From: Glossina fuscipes
Lineage: Eukaryota > Arthropoda > Insecta > Diptera > Glossinidae
NCBI RefSeq assembly: GCF_014805625.2
Contig: NW_023998491.1
Coordinates: forward strand, 432,634-496,633
DNA length: 64,000 nucleotides
Reading direction: 5' to 3'
The position numbers and the translations under genes are program-made. Below, piece by piece: positions 1-12,134 of the stretch. Under the pieces are notes generated by a model. It was not told the DNA's origin. It worked only from the letters and a program-made list of their open reading frames with translations, and did not search any database. Positions within the stretch are counted from its first letter, which is position 1; each line of letters begins with the position of its first letter.

Positions 1-72
1 TGACGTTTTTCTTAATATATCGACTTAGAATCTATCGCTTTCACACTAATCTTGACCTTATGAAGCCACGAC

Positions 73-216
73 ATGGTGCTTGTAAACGATGACTGCCTGT
101 AGAGGAAAAACAAAGACATTGTGACGTTTGTTCTGGATAAAAATGACGACAAGGCTCGCAAGTTTCTGCAAAACCTTGTGGCACTCAAGGCGAAGGTTTA
201 TGGTAGTTTCTCATAA
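73..216 (+). pseudogene. Coding-like fragment with an internal stop, unidentified
   Basis: In one frame an ATG at 73 reads nine codons to a TAG at 100, and the same frame then stays open to TAA at 214. The second part contains IVTFVLDKNDDKARKFLQNL followed by VALKAKVYG. Its balanced composition is unlike the AT-rich flanks. I do not recognise the family. It may be the remains of a mobile-element ORF or an exon fragment of another gene. Confidence 0.35.
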
Positions 217-1069
217 CAATGAGGAGTGCAAGGGGGAGGCGTTGATTTCGGACGGAGAATTTTTAAGCTAAGTTAGTGGTAAGCTGAACGATTGTATTAA
301 GTGCACATAATAAACGTCGGGTCTAGGGAAATCCCCTAAGAGGCATCTCAATTTTCGGTACTGTATGTAAACTTTATTGGACTACTGTACATTAAAACAT
401 TTCTAAGACCGCAATATAGAGGCTTCATATGTGGTAAAGAGCAGGCCTTTACTTCTCCTTATGATAGCTACCAATTCGATGCAGGCCCATTATTAGAGTT
501 GAGAAAAATTTTAATTTGATCGATTGGGTTATTAGCTAGACGTAGGAAATATATCACTTACAATGTATTTACCTTCAAGCCTTGTTTTTCGTCATCAAAT
601 AGAATGCATTACATAGGTGTTTTTCATGCTACGGTAAATGCATAATAATCGGATGACTTTCTCCAATGGAATTATCATAAAGCGGAAAATTATTAAATGG
701 TAATGAAATTGTTGTCTAAGTTGACACAAAAGTATGTAAGCATTTTGCTTCTATTGCAATTATTCGAAATGTATATAGAAAATTATGCACATCGATAGGC
801 AAAGCCAAGCTTTTCATTGCTAACCACGCGTATGAAAGCATAAAGAGATGGTTCGAAGTGCCATTCAGGAAAAATTAGAGTAAATAATGTGCAAATGTGC
901 ATAATAAATAATTTCAAGCATATTAAGCGTTAATAAACACGCAATGCTCGGTTTGGTGAAAACATGTTTCGACAACGAACAAAAGCATATTAGAATAAGT
1001 AAAAACACTATAGGACGCTACGGTTCTACATTATCTTATTTATTCATACTATGACTTTTCACAACAAAT

Positions 1070-1475
1070 ATTACAGGTGAAGCAGTCGAAAAACTCGAAA
1101 AAATGGTCCGATCCGTCCCATTCGTCCTTGGGCCAAGGCATTGGTGTATCAAACCTTCATCTAAAGATATCTCAAAAATTGCAATCTATAGGTTGAACAC
1201 AAGAAAACAAGAGAGATAGGCAGACAGACAAGCTTAGATCGATTTTGGATATGCTTTCAATACTGCAAGACAGATAGACGGACAGAGAAGCTTAGATCTA
1301 TTTAGAATATGCTTTCAGTACCACAAGGCAAACACGCTTAGATTGATTTAAAAAATGCTTTCAAATACTAAAACGTAGTGCTATCTAAAGTCCTTCTGTG
1401 TTGAATACGTCCCCATTATCTTAAAATACTCCTCCACCATAAGTGGTGTAGGCTGTATTCAGTCTTGTCCAAACA
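1070..1475 (-). mobile_element. Helentron-like (INE-1/DINE-1-type) relic, family I
   Basis: Read on the minus strand it carries the features that recur in all family I copies here: a ...CACTTATGG... terminal hairpin region, CAGAAGGACTTTAG, GTCTGTCCGTCT, and a segment ending in GGTCCGATCC. These resemble the fly INE-1/DINE-1 consensus as I remember it. Within it the segment AAGCTTAGATCGATTT with its GACAGA tail is repeated about three times (1229, 1289, 1337), a local tandem expansion. Confidence 0.6.
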
Positions 1476-2079
1476 ACAAATTTACATAACTAAAACTCCT
1501 TCCTTTGTTTCCTTTTAAATTATTCTCCTTGCCACGTTTGCTTCAAGCTCTTTATGGTCGGCGGTATCATCTTCCTTACCAAGATTAGTACGAGCTGTCG
1601 CCTCTTATGCTTCCGTTTCGACTACATTCTTTCTTCTTTCGGTTTCATACTCATTCTAACTCGCATTATCATCATCATCCATTTCAGTTTACTTATCTTA
1701 AGATAGATCAACTTTTTGATGCATCATCTCTCTTCGACGCTATTAGCAAAGTTAGAGATTTCTTACCCAAAGCGCAAGGTGATAATCATCAATCAGCTTC
1801 TACATCGTAAAAGGAACTGACTTTTAATGCCTTTTTTGATACACATAATAAGGGGAATGAGGCGGAAATCTCTTTGTGTGACTGTTATTGATTGTGAATT
1901 AACATTTATTCTTAATCTGAGCACAGGCGAGGGCGAATCACGCCTACTTTTAAACTTGATCTAAATTATCAGCTTAGAAAATTTTCAGCAGTAAGAGATA
2001 GTCTTCTCCATAAATTGTTGTGATTGTAAGCGTTTGAACAAAGATCCAGAGTCGAACTGGAGTAAATCGATTCAGCTTT

Positions 2080-2860
2080 TGTCGCTAATCAAAGTTATTC
2101 GATGCACATTTCCTCTTGTCTTCTCCTGACTTCCCTGGCGATGGTGTTCCTTTCATTGGAGAAACCCAGTCTTCGAGAGCCGCTCCAAGACATAACATCA
2201 TAGGTGTGATGGGGGCTAAAGTTAGGGTAGAGTTATAATGTGCCTAGAGTTTGCTGGATTAATTACGTCTCCTTGTACAATAAACCAAAGGGCGAGAATA
2301 GTTGGGTGGATTCCCACGAAGTAAGGATAATCCGAACGCAAGTGTGAATATAATGGACATGTGGACACACCCAGTGCCGATAGTTCTAAAGTATTACATA
2401 ATAAAACTATGATATGCCCGCGGGTCGGTTTGCCCGCTCACTCAATGTCACGTCTACATGCATAGGCAGGGTGTCTACATCGGATATACCTGTCGATTGG
2501 ATCTTGCCAGGCTGCCTTGAGGGAAAGCTTACTTATGATATACCGTGTAAAAAAGTTCGGTGGACGCTGGTATATTCAAGCGCAATTTGAACGTAACAGG
2601 TTTAATCGATGTGTGAAGCCTGGCTGCTTGGTTGTGGCCTCGTAATCCTCGTCCCCTCTAGAGGGGAAGGTTTCGACCATACCCAAACTTTCATTTCTTA
2701 TATGTCCGTCTTGGAATAGGCCCTCTATCCTGCAGGATTATGTGAGGAAGTCCGAGAGGTGTCCAATTCGACTCATTAATTGCCAATGGTTCTAGGGAAC
2801 CCGTCTGATTAAGATTTCACGCCAGGTGGAGGCATTAACAATTGACATAATCTGTTTTCT
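2080..2860. other. GC-elevated unique-looking stretch, no feature recognised
   Basis: This stretch is clearly richer in G+C than its surroundings (for example CCCGCGGGTCGG at 2418 and CCCTCTAGAGGGG at 2653). All frames contain stops and I see no RT, transposase or known LTR motif. It may be a decayed mobile element of a class I cannot name. The neighbouring 217-1069 and 1476-2079 hold nothing I can identify. Confidence 0.3.
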
Positions 2861-3714
2861 GTGTGCCTTCTGAAGGAAAACAAATTAAGAACGAAGTATT
2901 ACTACACCTTTTGCCACAAGTTGGATACACAAAAATCCAAACCCCAACTACTATTCACTTCAACTCATTTCTATAAAAATTTCAATGAAAAAGCATTGCT
3001 TGTCATGCTTAAAAAAAGGCAAAGCTGCTGCTTCGTTTAACTTCAGTTCAAAACCGCCCATTTGTCCACCTGCAGATCATGCTGCACATAGCGTTTTTCT
3101 TCTAAATTTCGTGCTGGTTTTCAAGAAATGTATTCAAAAATTTACTATAATATCGCTCAGAGCAGCAACTTTAACAAAAAAATCAATAAGTTCCTCATTG
3201 ATTTGATAAGTCTTTTAAGTATCGTTCAGTCTAGAAAAATTAAGTAAAAAATAAATAGAAATTTTCAACAATAACGGCGTGATTTTGACAACCACTCGAC
3301 TAAAGAATTTTTCAGCAGAAATTGGTGCAACTAAATAGGCATGAGTTAGCATTCTTTTCATTATTTGCTTGTGGTAACAGAAGCCATTATAAGCAACGTC
3401 ATGGTGACTGCTAGAGAAATTTATTAGCGTTTGCTATACATACGACAGTAGTCTCTTAATGAATAGAGATAATGTATAGAATACGCTAACAATGTATATG
3501 AAGAAGATAGTGGAAATGGAATTAGAATAATCATCTTTGTCAGCATCCCTGTACGCGCATCCCAGTCTGCATAAACAGCAAGCTATCTTTAAAAACAAGT
3601 TTGGCTTTTGATTATGTTAAAAAAAAAAAAAAAATCGGATAATCGATTCGTAATATATCGAATATTTTATTTGAAGATTTTTTCTTTGCTTACATAAGTA
3701 GACGATAAATTACA

Positions 3715-4465
3715 TACTCTATGATCATTCATCGATTATTAAAACTTACTTTTCATTCCTCAAAAATTTGTCGTTATGTTATTTATTAGTCATCAGTTCT
3801 TGCTTATTCTCTTTGCGTTATCCCTTATATTTTAAATAGTAGAAGGCATCCTTCACTACCAACGCATCTTATTATTTACTTTTATCAGCCATCAGTTGTG
3901 TATTGGTTACTATTCATTAATCTTTACATACAGAATTCTATTCGTTATCATTTATTCATTGCCTTATCTATCATTCCGTATTCATTGCTTATCGCTTGTT
4001 CCTTTCATTAAAGGGACATTATCCGTGATCGATCACATGTTAGTTACTGTTAATAATTCATTAGATCTTACTTTTCATCCATTATTATCGTTTCATAACG
4101 TTCTCTATGATTCATCATCTATTATGTTGTGTATTATTCATAGCTTGGCATTGATACTTTTTGCATTCTTCATTATGTTTCATCTGAAAAAGAAGACTAT
4201 CCGTCACTTTGCATTCCCCTCTCATGATTCACTATTTTTCGACTATCTTTTCAATACATCTGCGTTTGCCCATTCTTTGACGCCCTACAAAATATCGCTT
4301 ATATATTACTTATGAAATATTTATTCATAATTATGCATTCATTATAATTACCCGTTACGTTATTAGTAACTTATTAAGGGCTAACTCGTCTTTTCACCTT
4401 ATCCAGTATCTTATCCTTTATTCAGTATAAATTAATTCTTGCTTACCATTTATTTTCTATCGTTT
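3715..4465. repeat. Degenerate TTATTCATTA-type minisatellite, left part
   Basis: The stretch is built of variations on TTATTCATTATTTATCC (also seen as CGTTATCCATTA, TTATTCGTTATC). The open frame of about 139 codons at 3896-4315 is a by-product of this repeat and shows no protein-like signal. The same word pattern resumes at about 5650, on the other side of a helentron-like copy. Confidence 0.55.
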
Positions 4466-5648
4466 CTGCCCCGGTTGTGGTACAGGGTATATTAAGTTTC
4501 CGCGGACGTACGTAACAGCCAGAATCACTTTCCCAGTAAAAGAATCAATTTATCAGTGAACCTTTATATCCCAAAAAGGCCTAACTTTGGTGTTTTATGA
4601 CGAAAATTTGTAGTAAGGAAGTGGACCAAATTTAAATCACATAGATCTACTTCTTGAACCACACTCCATGCATGTTATTTCATGAATAGTACGTCTTTCA
4701 GATGAAGATTTAATTTTTAACACTGTATCATCAAAATTGGTCCACAGTAGCAACTTAGCGAAAAAGTTAACGGTTAAGGAATTTGGATCACATAGGTCTC
4801 TTTTTCAACCTCGACACATATAAAGGTTATGAGGGAAAACAAGCCCTTATAAGGAGGGAAAATGTAAATCCAGCTGTTTCATGTTGAAAACTGAAATGAA
4901 ATTTTTAAAAACGAAAATATTAAATTTGGATCACGGCATTCTCCGATATGTGGACTTTCATGAAAACTACGCCTTTGCCTGAATATAAGGTAAGGTAAGG
5001 TAAGGATATGAAGATAAATACAAATTAAATTAGCAAAGACGACTACTAACTCGCCTAACAGAGCTTTGCAAACAACCTAACAGAGATGTTTTAATTAATT
5101 AGAATTAAAGTATGGTTGGACTTGAAAACCTCCTCCAACCAAATTGAGAAATGTAAATTATTGTAGTGGACAAGTAATGAATCTACATAAAAAAGCCTTT
5201 GAAACAAGCTCTTTGACTTGAATTTGGCATTCGAAAGGCATTTCTATATAGATTCACCCGATATAGGCGAGCATAGTTGGAATTTTTTGGTTTGGTTGCA
5301 CCAACATCTCAAATTTGACCATTTTCCTTAAGCTGACATAGGCTAAAATAGTGAATTTAAGAAATTTGGTAAACATAGTTCTGGAAAGCCGAACTTAAGC
5401 TTGTTTGTCTTGGAGGATGCTTCCAAAACCAACCATATCTTTAGCTTAACTAATTAATAAATAGTTTTGTTGGGGCATTTACAGAACTTCGTTAAAGCAT
5501 GTTGTCGGTGTCTTTGCTCATTAAATTCTTATTTACCTTCACCCTCTTTTTACTTGTGTATTATTGCGAAGATGACAGACTTACTATGCTAGGCGAAGTT
5601 GTATAGGGCATCTAATGGTCGTCTCTGCTTGGCTATAATGTTTTGATT
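4466..5648 (+). mobile_element. Helentron-like relic, family I, near full length
   Basis: It starts at a CCGGTTGTGGTACAGGG hairpin followed by GTACGTAACAGCCAGAA and ends with the family I terminus TATAGGGCATCTAATGG...TATAATG. It interrupts the TTATTCATTA-type array, so it most likely inserted there. The inner part contains a duplicated 'ATCACATAGATCTAC...' module (4637 and 4787). A short (TAAGG)4 microsatellite is at 4985-5005. Confidence 0.55.
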
Positions 5649-5649
5649 T

Positions 5650-6058
5650 CTTTTTCAATTTTATCTTCTCCAAAGCAACAATTATACATTATTTAGTATT
5701 TATTATCTAATCTTCAATAATTGTTAATTATTCTTTTCTTATTGTATAATTTCTTTAATTAGTATTTTCCACTTGGACTGTATGTTCTTTTATCCATTAT
5801 TGTCTATTATTATTTTTTTTTATCGTTTACTCGATTTCGTTATTATCCATCATATTTTATCTGTTACGATAAACCCGGATGCCCATGTATGAGAGAGAGA
5901 TGTAGACAGCCTTTATCTACTTGCTGTTCATGGTATTTATCAATTACATCATTATTGCAAACATGTTTTATCCATTATAAAATATTCATTACGTATCTAT
6001 CTCCTTGTAAGGGGCCGTTTGTTCATTATCTTTCGTTCGTCATTTTATTTGGTAGCTG
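5650..6058. repeat. Degenerate TTATTCATTA-type minisatellite, right part
   Basis: Short words such as TTATCCATTA, TCATTATCC and TATTCATTACG recur as in the left part. A short GAGAGA tract and unrelated sequence lie at 5885-5930. Confidence 0.45.
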
Positions 6059-6894
6059 AAAAAAAAAAAAAAAAATTTGGCAGAAATGTTTAATATATCG
6101 GCGACTTTAATGTATCAAATTTCTTTTAAAAAACTTTTCGCGAATTACATTTAATTAAATAAACTAAAAACCGTTAAATATATATATATGTGCATATACG
6201 TTTATATACCGTTATATATAGTAAATTTGCAAATGTATAACTTATCGTCTTCTATTTTTTTTCTTAAAAATTAAATAAAAGAAAAAAAATTCATGCATGT
6301 ACTGTGAACTAATCAAGTAAATAACACGTGAGAGAGTTAAGTTTATATATAGAAATGATAATAATAATAAAAACAAAAAAAAAAAAACCGAAATATAAAC
6401 AACGCTAAGTTCAACGGAAAAGTGCGATGAATTAAACAGGCGCATTTACAGTGGACTAAAAAGTGTAGAAAAACACAAAATGTAAACAATGTGCTTAAAT
6501 AATTTATTAAGAAAACAAGTAAGCACTTTCATGAACGCTTCAAGGCGAACTTTGAGCACTCAACATGACAAACAGATATTAATATAATGTATAATGTAAT
6601 ATAAAATATATTAGCAAATCGGTTGAAAGCATATACATAAATATATCTCAAATATAAATCTGCTACTGGTCAAAAGAAAACAAGGCCCATCACTTGTGAA
6701 CTTCGTCTATAAAAATTTGCTAACACTATATGCTACCCTATAAAAAAAAAAAAAAGGCCATTCTGGATTGGAAAAAAAATTGTCGGGGATTACTTTGAAA
6801 ACGATCAAGTAGATTTGGAATAATGAATAGATATAAAAAAAGATAAACATTGGTCTTACTTTTTGAACACATTAGTGTATAGTGACACGAATTT

Positions 6895-7210
6895 TTATTT
6901 TTACACGCATTCTTTTAAAGCAAAATTTGATCTAAAACGAGTTAAGAAAGAAATTCTCTTTTTACACGAATTTTTTTAATGCTAAATTTGTTTTAAAACG
7001 GGTTAAGAAAGAAATTCTCTTTTTACACGAATTTTTTTAAGGCTAAATTTGATCTAAAACGAGTTAAGAAAGAAATTCTCTTTTTACACGAATTTTTTTA
7101 ACGCTAAATTTGTTTTAAAACGGGTTAAGAAGAAAGAAATACTCTTCCTTTCTCACTAAATTTGCTTTAAAACGAGCTAAGAAGGAAGAAATTCTCTTTT
7201 TATACGAATG
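6895..7210 (+). repeat. 61-bp satellite, about five copies
   Basis: Copies start at TACACG positions 6902, 6963, 7024 and 7085, exactly 61 bp apart; a fifth copy to about 7205 is diverged. Each unit has ACACGAATTTTTTTAA, a GCTAAATTTG core, AAAACGGGTTAAGAAAG and AAATTCTCTTTTT. Copies differ at a few alternating positions (GATC versus TTTT; CGAG versus CGGG), which suggests the duplication unit may once have been two repeats (122 bp). Confidence 0.85.
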
Positions 7211-7604
7211 ATTTTGTTTTATTCCGATTTTCGATATTCTATGAATTTTTTTTTTTAATTTTTTAAATAAATTTTTCTGATGAACTTTTTATTTTTGCCT
7301 TTTCTACGAATTTTTTCATTCTCACTCCTCACTTGCAATTTCGTCTTATATCCTTCAGAACTCAATTAGATTATATCGATTATAAGCCTGTATGAATGGA
7401 ATTCCCCGAATTATACATAGAGTAAGGACGTAATGTATTTTTAAGGAAGCAATGTAACTTTGGTTTTTTAAAGTAAACAATTATCTCTTATAATATATAT
7501 AATGAATTAAAATAAATTCTAAGATCTAAGAAGGTTTTTTTAAATTGTTTATTACACCTTTCGGTTTTCACGTCTGGAATTAATCTATTATTTTTCCATT
7601 TAAC

Positions 7605-7675
7605 CAATATCTTTTTTTACACGATTTTTTTTACACGATTTTTTTGGAGCATATCTATCGTGTAAAAAGAGAATT
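7605..7675. repeat. Inverted partner of the 61-bp satellite motif
   Basis: Two direct copies of TTTTTTACACGATTTTTT are followed by CGTGTAAAAAGAGAATT at 7660-7676. The latter is the reverse complement of the AATTCTCTTTTTACACG junction in the 61-bp array. The array and this segment may be parts of one inverted-repeat element of about 0.8 kb. Confidence 0.6.
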
Positions 7676-8221
7676 ATATATACATATATATAACAATATT
7701 TAATTTTCTATAACAATTCTGGGAAGTCTTCAGATTTCTAATAGAAAATAAAATAATCAAATATCAAAATATATATAAACCGTCTTGTAAGTAAGTGAGA
7801 CTTCGCATAGTCTAAAGTTAGCATTGCTAATGATCCTTTACTATGATGTATGAGCACACTACTTAAAATGATCTATAACATGTCCGTATGGTTACTATGC
7901 AAAATTACAAACGATGTGATAAGCTTAATATTCTTGCATCCTCGTGTGATGTTGTTTTTTGAAAACAAAAGCTGTGCAATTCATTAGGGAGAAAAATGAA
8001 AATGAGTTAAACAAAACATCCTGGAATATCGAATAGAACTGTTAAAGTAAATCATTCGCGAGAGTGACTTAGAAGTAGAAGCACTTCACTTGCGATTAAG
8101 AGAAAAACTCAAAGAAATCATTTATAATTAAATAAAAATTTTTAATTTTTTTTTTTTTTTGTACTTTAAGTTTACCTCACTCCACTCACTCACTAACAAG
8201 TAAAGAGGCCGGCCAAGAAAC

Positions 8222-8224
8222 ACA

Positions 8225-8259
<35 letters not shown>
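8222..8259. repeat. (TA)n microsatellite
   Basis: An almost pure TA tract about 38 bp long, upstream of the N gap. The flanking 7680-8568 is low-complexity AT with no gene seen. Confidence 0.95.
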
Positions 8260-8261
<2 letters not shown>

Positions 8262-8568
8262 TATATAAAACAAAATTTAATTGTTTTGAACAAAGTCATG
8301 ATAAAGTCATTTAACTCTTCTTCTGTTTTCTCCTATTACCGTTCTTGTTAGTCTTGTTGTTATTTTAAAAGAAAATAATTATAAAATAAGAATAAGTGCG
8401 AAAGATAAACCGAGGTATAATTAGCAAAATTATTACAAAAGAACAAAATAAGCAAAAGAAAACAAAGAAACGAAAAAAAAAAAGTGCAAGACATTCAGGC
8501 AAAAGAATAAAAATAAAACGTGGTGGAAAAATGTAAACTAAACAATTATTAAACAAAAAAAAAATTAA

Positions 8569-8668
8569 NNNNNNNNNNNNNNNNNNNNNNNNNNNNNNNN
8601 NNNNNNNNNNNNNNNNNNNNNNNNNNNNNNNNNNNNNNNNNNNNNNNNNNNNNNNNNNNNNNNNNNNN
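8569..8668. other. Assembly gap, 100 N
   Basis: Exactly 100 N, the usual placeholder for a gap of unknown size. It removes the 5' part of the first visible Rab-effector exon. Confidence 0.99.
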
Positions 8669-8922
8669 TATAGAAAATCATTAACATCGGTCCTATGCAA
8701 AGATGCTGGTTTGCATAATTCACGTTGCTCGGATAGCGGCAAGAGCAGCAGTTGCAGTCCCACTACAATGCTTGAATGCAGTTTCGATAGCGGTATAGCC
8801 GGCGTGAATATAGTAGACAATCAAAATATGCTTTTACATAAACGTATTCAACAATTTCAACGCATTCTTCTTGCTTTGGAACGTGATCGAGAACATTTTT
8901 ACATACTACGACAACGTTTGAG
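8669..8922 (+). CDS. Rab effector (Slp/Slac2-type) gene, first visible exon
   Basis: This exon is open in one frame from the edge of the N gap to a strong donor (AG|GTAAGTAA) at 8922/8923 and ends in phase 2. Its start is hidden in or before the gap. It encodes about 84 residues: a Ser/Cys-rich stretch (SDSGKSSSCSPTT) and then a predicted amphipathic helix containing QQFQRILLALERDREHF and RQRL. In Slp/Slac2 Rab effectors a charged helix like this precedes the zinc finger and forms part of the Rab-binding surface, so I read it as that helix. Base composition is clearly less AT-rich than the flanks, which supports coding. The next exon in phase is at 51661, about 42.7 kb away. The assignment is good for coding status and moderate for family. 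Confidence 0.85.
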
Positions 8923-8930
8923 GTAAGTAA

Positions 8931-9480
8931 ACAACTAAACTAAACTATACATACAACTGACATAATTTATGAAAAAATTCCTAAATAACAAATTTATGAA
9001 ATTACTCAAGAAAAAGAAAAACAAAAAAAAAAAAAAAAAAAATCTTGTTTGAGTTAAATTGGGTAAATGTAAGAATTATTATTATTATTATTACTGTTGT
9101 TATTACTATTGAAGAAAAATTTTGAAATTCTTCCATCATGAGAAATGTTAAAGAATTTGTTAATGTTACCTGCCAAGCCCCTCATGCATATATTCAGTAG
9201 ATTTACATTTTTAAAGAAACACAAAAATAAAAAAAAAACATAAAAATATTTCTTTTGAAGAGCAAAGAAACAGAGACTTCTGAGTAAGTGCTACGATTAA
9301 GCAATAAATGCTAATTCGCTATAGTTAAAGAAGGTGAATGAAATTCATTAAGAAGTTTATAATCGTCTTTAAAAGAGCTTAAGACTACAAGTCATGAAGA
9401 ATAAAAAAAATTTTTTAACCTTTTCTTTAGAAAAAATTCTTAATAAATAAAAACGCTATAGCGGGCCGCAGCTCATTATT
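8931..9480. other. Intron sequence without features
   Basis: AT-rich sequence with a poly(A) tract at 9024-9041 and a short (ATT)n tract at 9076-9094. I see no ORF or element. Confidence 0.6.
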
Positions 9481-9484
9481 AATT

Positions 9485-9815
9485 AACCTACACTACTTTG
9501 CAGCTGTTCACATAAAAACTCCTCGGGATAAGGCGTTATAAGGGAAGTGGTCCAGTGCGAACCACTTTCAATAGCTTTCGTCCTTGGACCAAAACACTGC
9601 AGTGTTCCAAATTTCATAGAAATATTTCAAAAATGGGGATCGGCAGCTTGAACACAAATTTATATGGACAAACGGATAGACAGGCATAGATCAATTCAGA
9701 TTACAATTCCTAATCCATCGATATAATAAAAGGTGGGTCCATCTTAAGTCCTTCCGCATGTTACATATAATCGCAATAGATTAATATACCCTGTACCATA
9801 AGTGGTCTGTAAGTT
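9485..9815 (-). mobile_element. Helentron-like relic, family I
   Basis: On the minus strand: terminal hairpin (ACCACTTATGGTACAGGG), AGGACTTAAGATGGACCCAC, TATTATATCGATGG, then a CTATCCGTTTG tract and GGTCCAAGGACGAAAGC. The order and words match the other family I copies. Confidence 0.65.
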
Positions 9816-10494
9816 GACACAAGGAAAATGACGGAAAGACATCGATCTGAACCAAGCGGTTTAAGAAAAGTTGAGACTACCACAAGTTCTGCTGGATATT
9901 GCGTACATCCGCATGAACCATATATGATTCGGTTGAGTCATATGTAATTTCCGTTTTTTTATCAGACATATATTTTGCTTTCTTTCGGTTAACAATTGAT
10001 TGCGAGAGGTAATCAATAGTTTTGCTATACCTCTTCTTGATTGGCCTGGATTATGCTGCAATATTGCCTTTAAAAAGTTGTTCATCTTTTAAGGTCGTAT
10101 CTCCAGAAAGGAATTTCACAAATCAATTTCTAACTGCCCGATCAATTATCAGCCGACTCCCTTATCGGTTATGCGCTTTTTGACTCTCCATTTCAGAGAG
10201 ATTAAGAAAAACAATTGAATGTAACACCCACGACATAAAACAATTGACAGAAGACCAACTGACTTCTCATCAATATAGCGAAAGCAAAAACACGGTGCTC
10301 GCATCGGTGACTTATAGTGGGTAAATAGCAACAATAGATTCTACCTAACTGAATCAAAAGTTACTTATGACTTAACTTAATACGTATATATATATATAAA
10401 TTTTATTTTTCTTTTTATTCTTTTTTATTTTTGTTTATATTCTTTTTTTTTTTTCTTTTGACACACTTCGTCTTCTAATATTATATGTAACATA

Positions 10495-10965
10495 TGGTCC
10501 GTGTATATTTATGCCACAAGTGGTGTAGGGTATAAAAACAAAATTTTGAGCATTTACGATATAATTTATATAACTTTTTTACACATAATTTCAAAATACT
10601 TTATTTACGTAACCGTACGGAATTTTTATACTCTAATCGAAATGCCAAAAAGGTATCTTAAGTTTCAACCGATCTATCTAATATCCACAGGAAGATTTAA
10701 ATAAGATATACGCACCTTCCACTACAAAACAATTGACTTAGAATAATTTTTCGAAACTATTTATGCCTCCGTCTGTCCGTCTCTCTTTTTTGTTCAAACT
10801 ACTGATCGTACAAATTTTCGAGATAATATGACGCAGTTTGATACATTGACATGTTCTACACTAGCGACTATCCCGATCGAAAATAGATTGGTGCGGGCCA
10901 TCTTTACGATCACACTCTACGAAGCGCTATACTTTGGAAAAGTTATTATATGAAAATAAAAGAAA
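10495..10965 (+). mobile_element. Helentron-like relic, family I, diverged
   Basis: CCACAAGTGGTGTAGGGTATA at 10513 marks the end hairpin. After an AT-rich block come CACCTTCCACTAC, CCGTCTGTCCGTCTC at 10770 and TTTTCGAGATAATATGACGC. It is more diverged than the other copies and may be two fragments. Confidence 0.45.
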
Positions 10966-10989
10966 AATGTCTCTCTTAATATTCTCTGA

Positions 10990-11400
10990 CAAAAATCCGC
11001 AGCAGGTAGTATTATTAAACGAATGAAAAAAATTTGGAGGGAATGGAATCGCTCCAAATTCCTTAAGAAAAATAATCCTTCATTTGGGAGTTAAGTTTAA
11101 TTTTGGGTATTTTATGATGAAAATTAATCAAAACTAGTGACTCAATGGATAAATTTGGACTTACATTGGTCTATTCTTTAGATATTCTGCAATATAATGG
11201 CTTTCATGGCAACAAGGTCTAGCTTTCGGCGCACCTTTGACAAAGAATTCATTATATTAAGCTTGACTTCGTTGGGTCAGGACTTTAGAGATTTGGCGTC
11301 TAACTCAAAAATGGATACAACATCGAGCGAATTGGTATATGGTACTTAATAACCGGCCTTGTCCGCTTGTAATGGTTTAGCTGGTACATTTGGCTTTTAC
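10990..11400 (+). mobile_element. Helentron-like family I 3' module
   Basis: GGTCTATTCTTTAGATATTC and a tail GTATATGGTACTTAATAACC..TTGTAATGG match the 3' part of family I seen at 4.8-5.6 kb and 31.8-32.6 kb. It probably continues the copy at 10.5 kb. Confidence 0.45.
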
Positions 11401-12119
11401 ATTGTCTGCTAAGATTTATTCCCAAGAATTAGCTTAACTCTGTTGCTATTTTGTTCTGGTCTGTGTGTGAATTTCACATAACATGTTTATATTTCAAAAC
11501 TTTGGAATTGGTCTAAACTAACAATATATTGCAATATCAATAGAATTCTTACTTTCTCGGAAATAATTCACCTACAAGAAATGCCTTAATTCCAGTAGAA
11601 GGTGTATCTTTCAATCACTGAACTCCCGTTTTTCTTCCTGCGACGCCGTGGAAGTCTAAGAGAAAGTAAGCTCAGGAATTCATTTACTGTGTGGAAGATC
11701 GCGTTTTATAAAGTGAACGCAGTTATCTCTCATTATGTTTCGGTAAACTTTACTTTTAAGCTGAAGGCCGGAACATATTAAGACTGTTGTGTCTATTCAC
11801 CGTAGCACTATTTACAAAATCATTTATTTAAAAGAGTTCATTGAACTTCGACCACAAGTCTATATTTTTCATTATCTTTCAAAAAAAATTAAATTTCATA
11901 TTCAAACTTTTGAATTTAGAACTCAAGAAGAATAGAAATTAACACTCACTCAGAACGATTGGTCTAGTTATAGTTCTAGAAATTTGCATAAGCGATTTCA
12001 TGAAATTTAGATAATTGTCTAACCTACCCATCGTCCATCTGAAGAAATTTAGATTATTGAGCCAATGTGCTATATCTCTGTTCATATTAACTTGAGAAGC
12101 TTGAGCTCTTGAGTCGATG
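11401..12119. other. Intron sequence, nothing recognised
   Basis: I see no long ORF, repeat or known element here on either strand. Confidence 0.5.
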
Positions 12120-12134
12120 AATTTGTCGCCTGTA

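Noticed and set aside
3896..4315. 139-codon hydrophobic ORF
   Set aside because: It follows the TTATTCATTA-type repeat and its hydrophobicity is due to T-rich codons; no protein-like signal.
4985..5005. (TAAGG)4 as a telomere-like repeat
   Set aside because: The insect telomere unit is TTAGG (complement CCTAA); TAAGG read in either direction does not match, and the run is short.
8365..8820. 151-codon minus-strand ORF
   Set aside because: It runs through the N gap and is antisense to the real exon.
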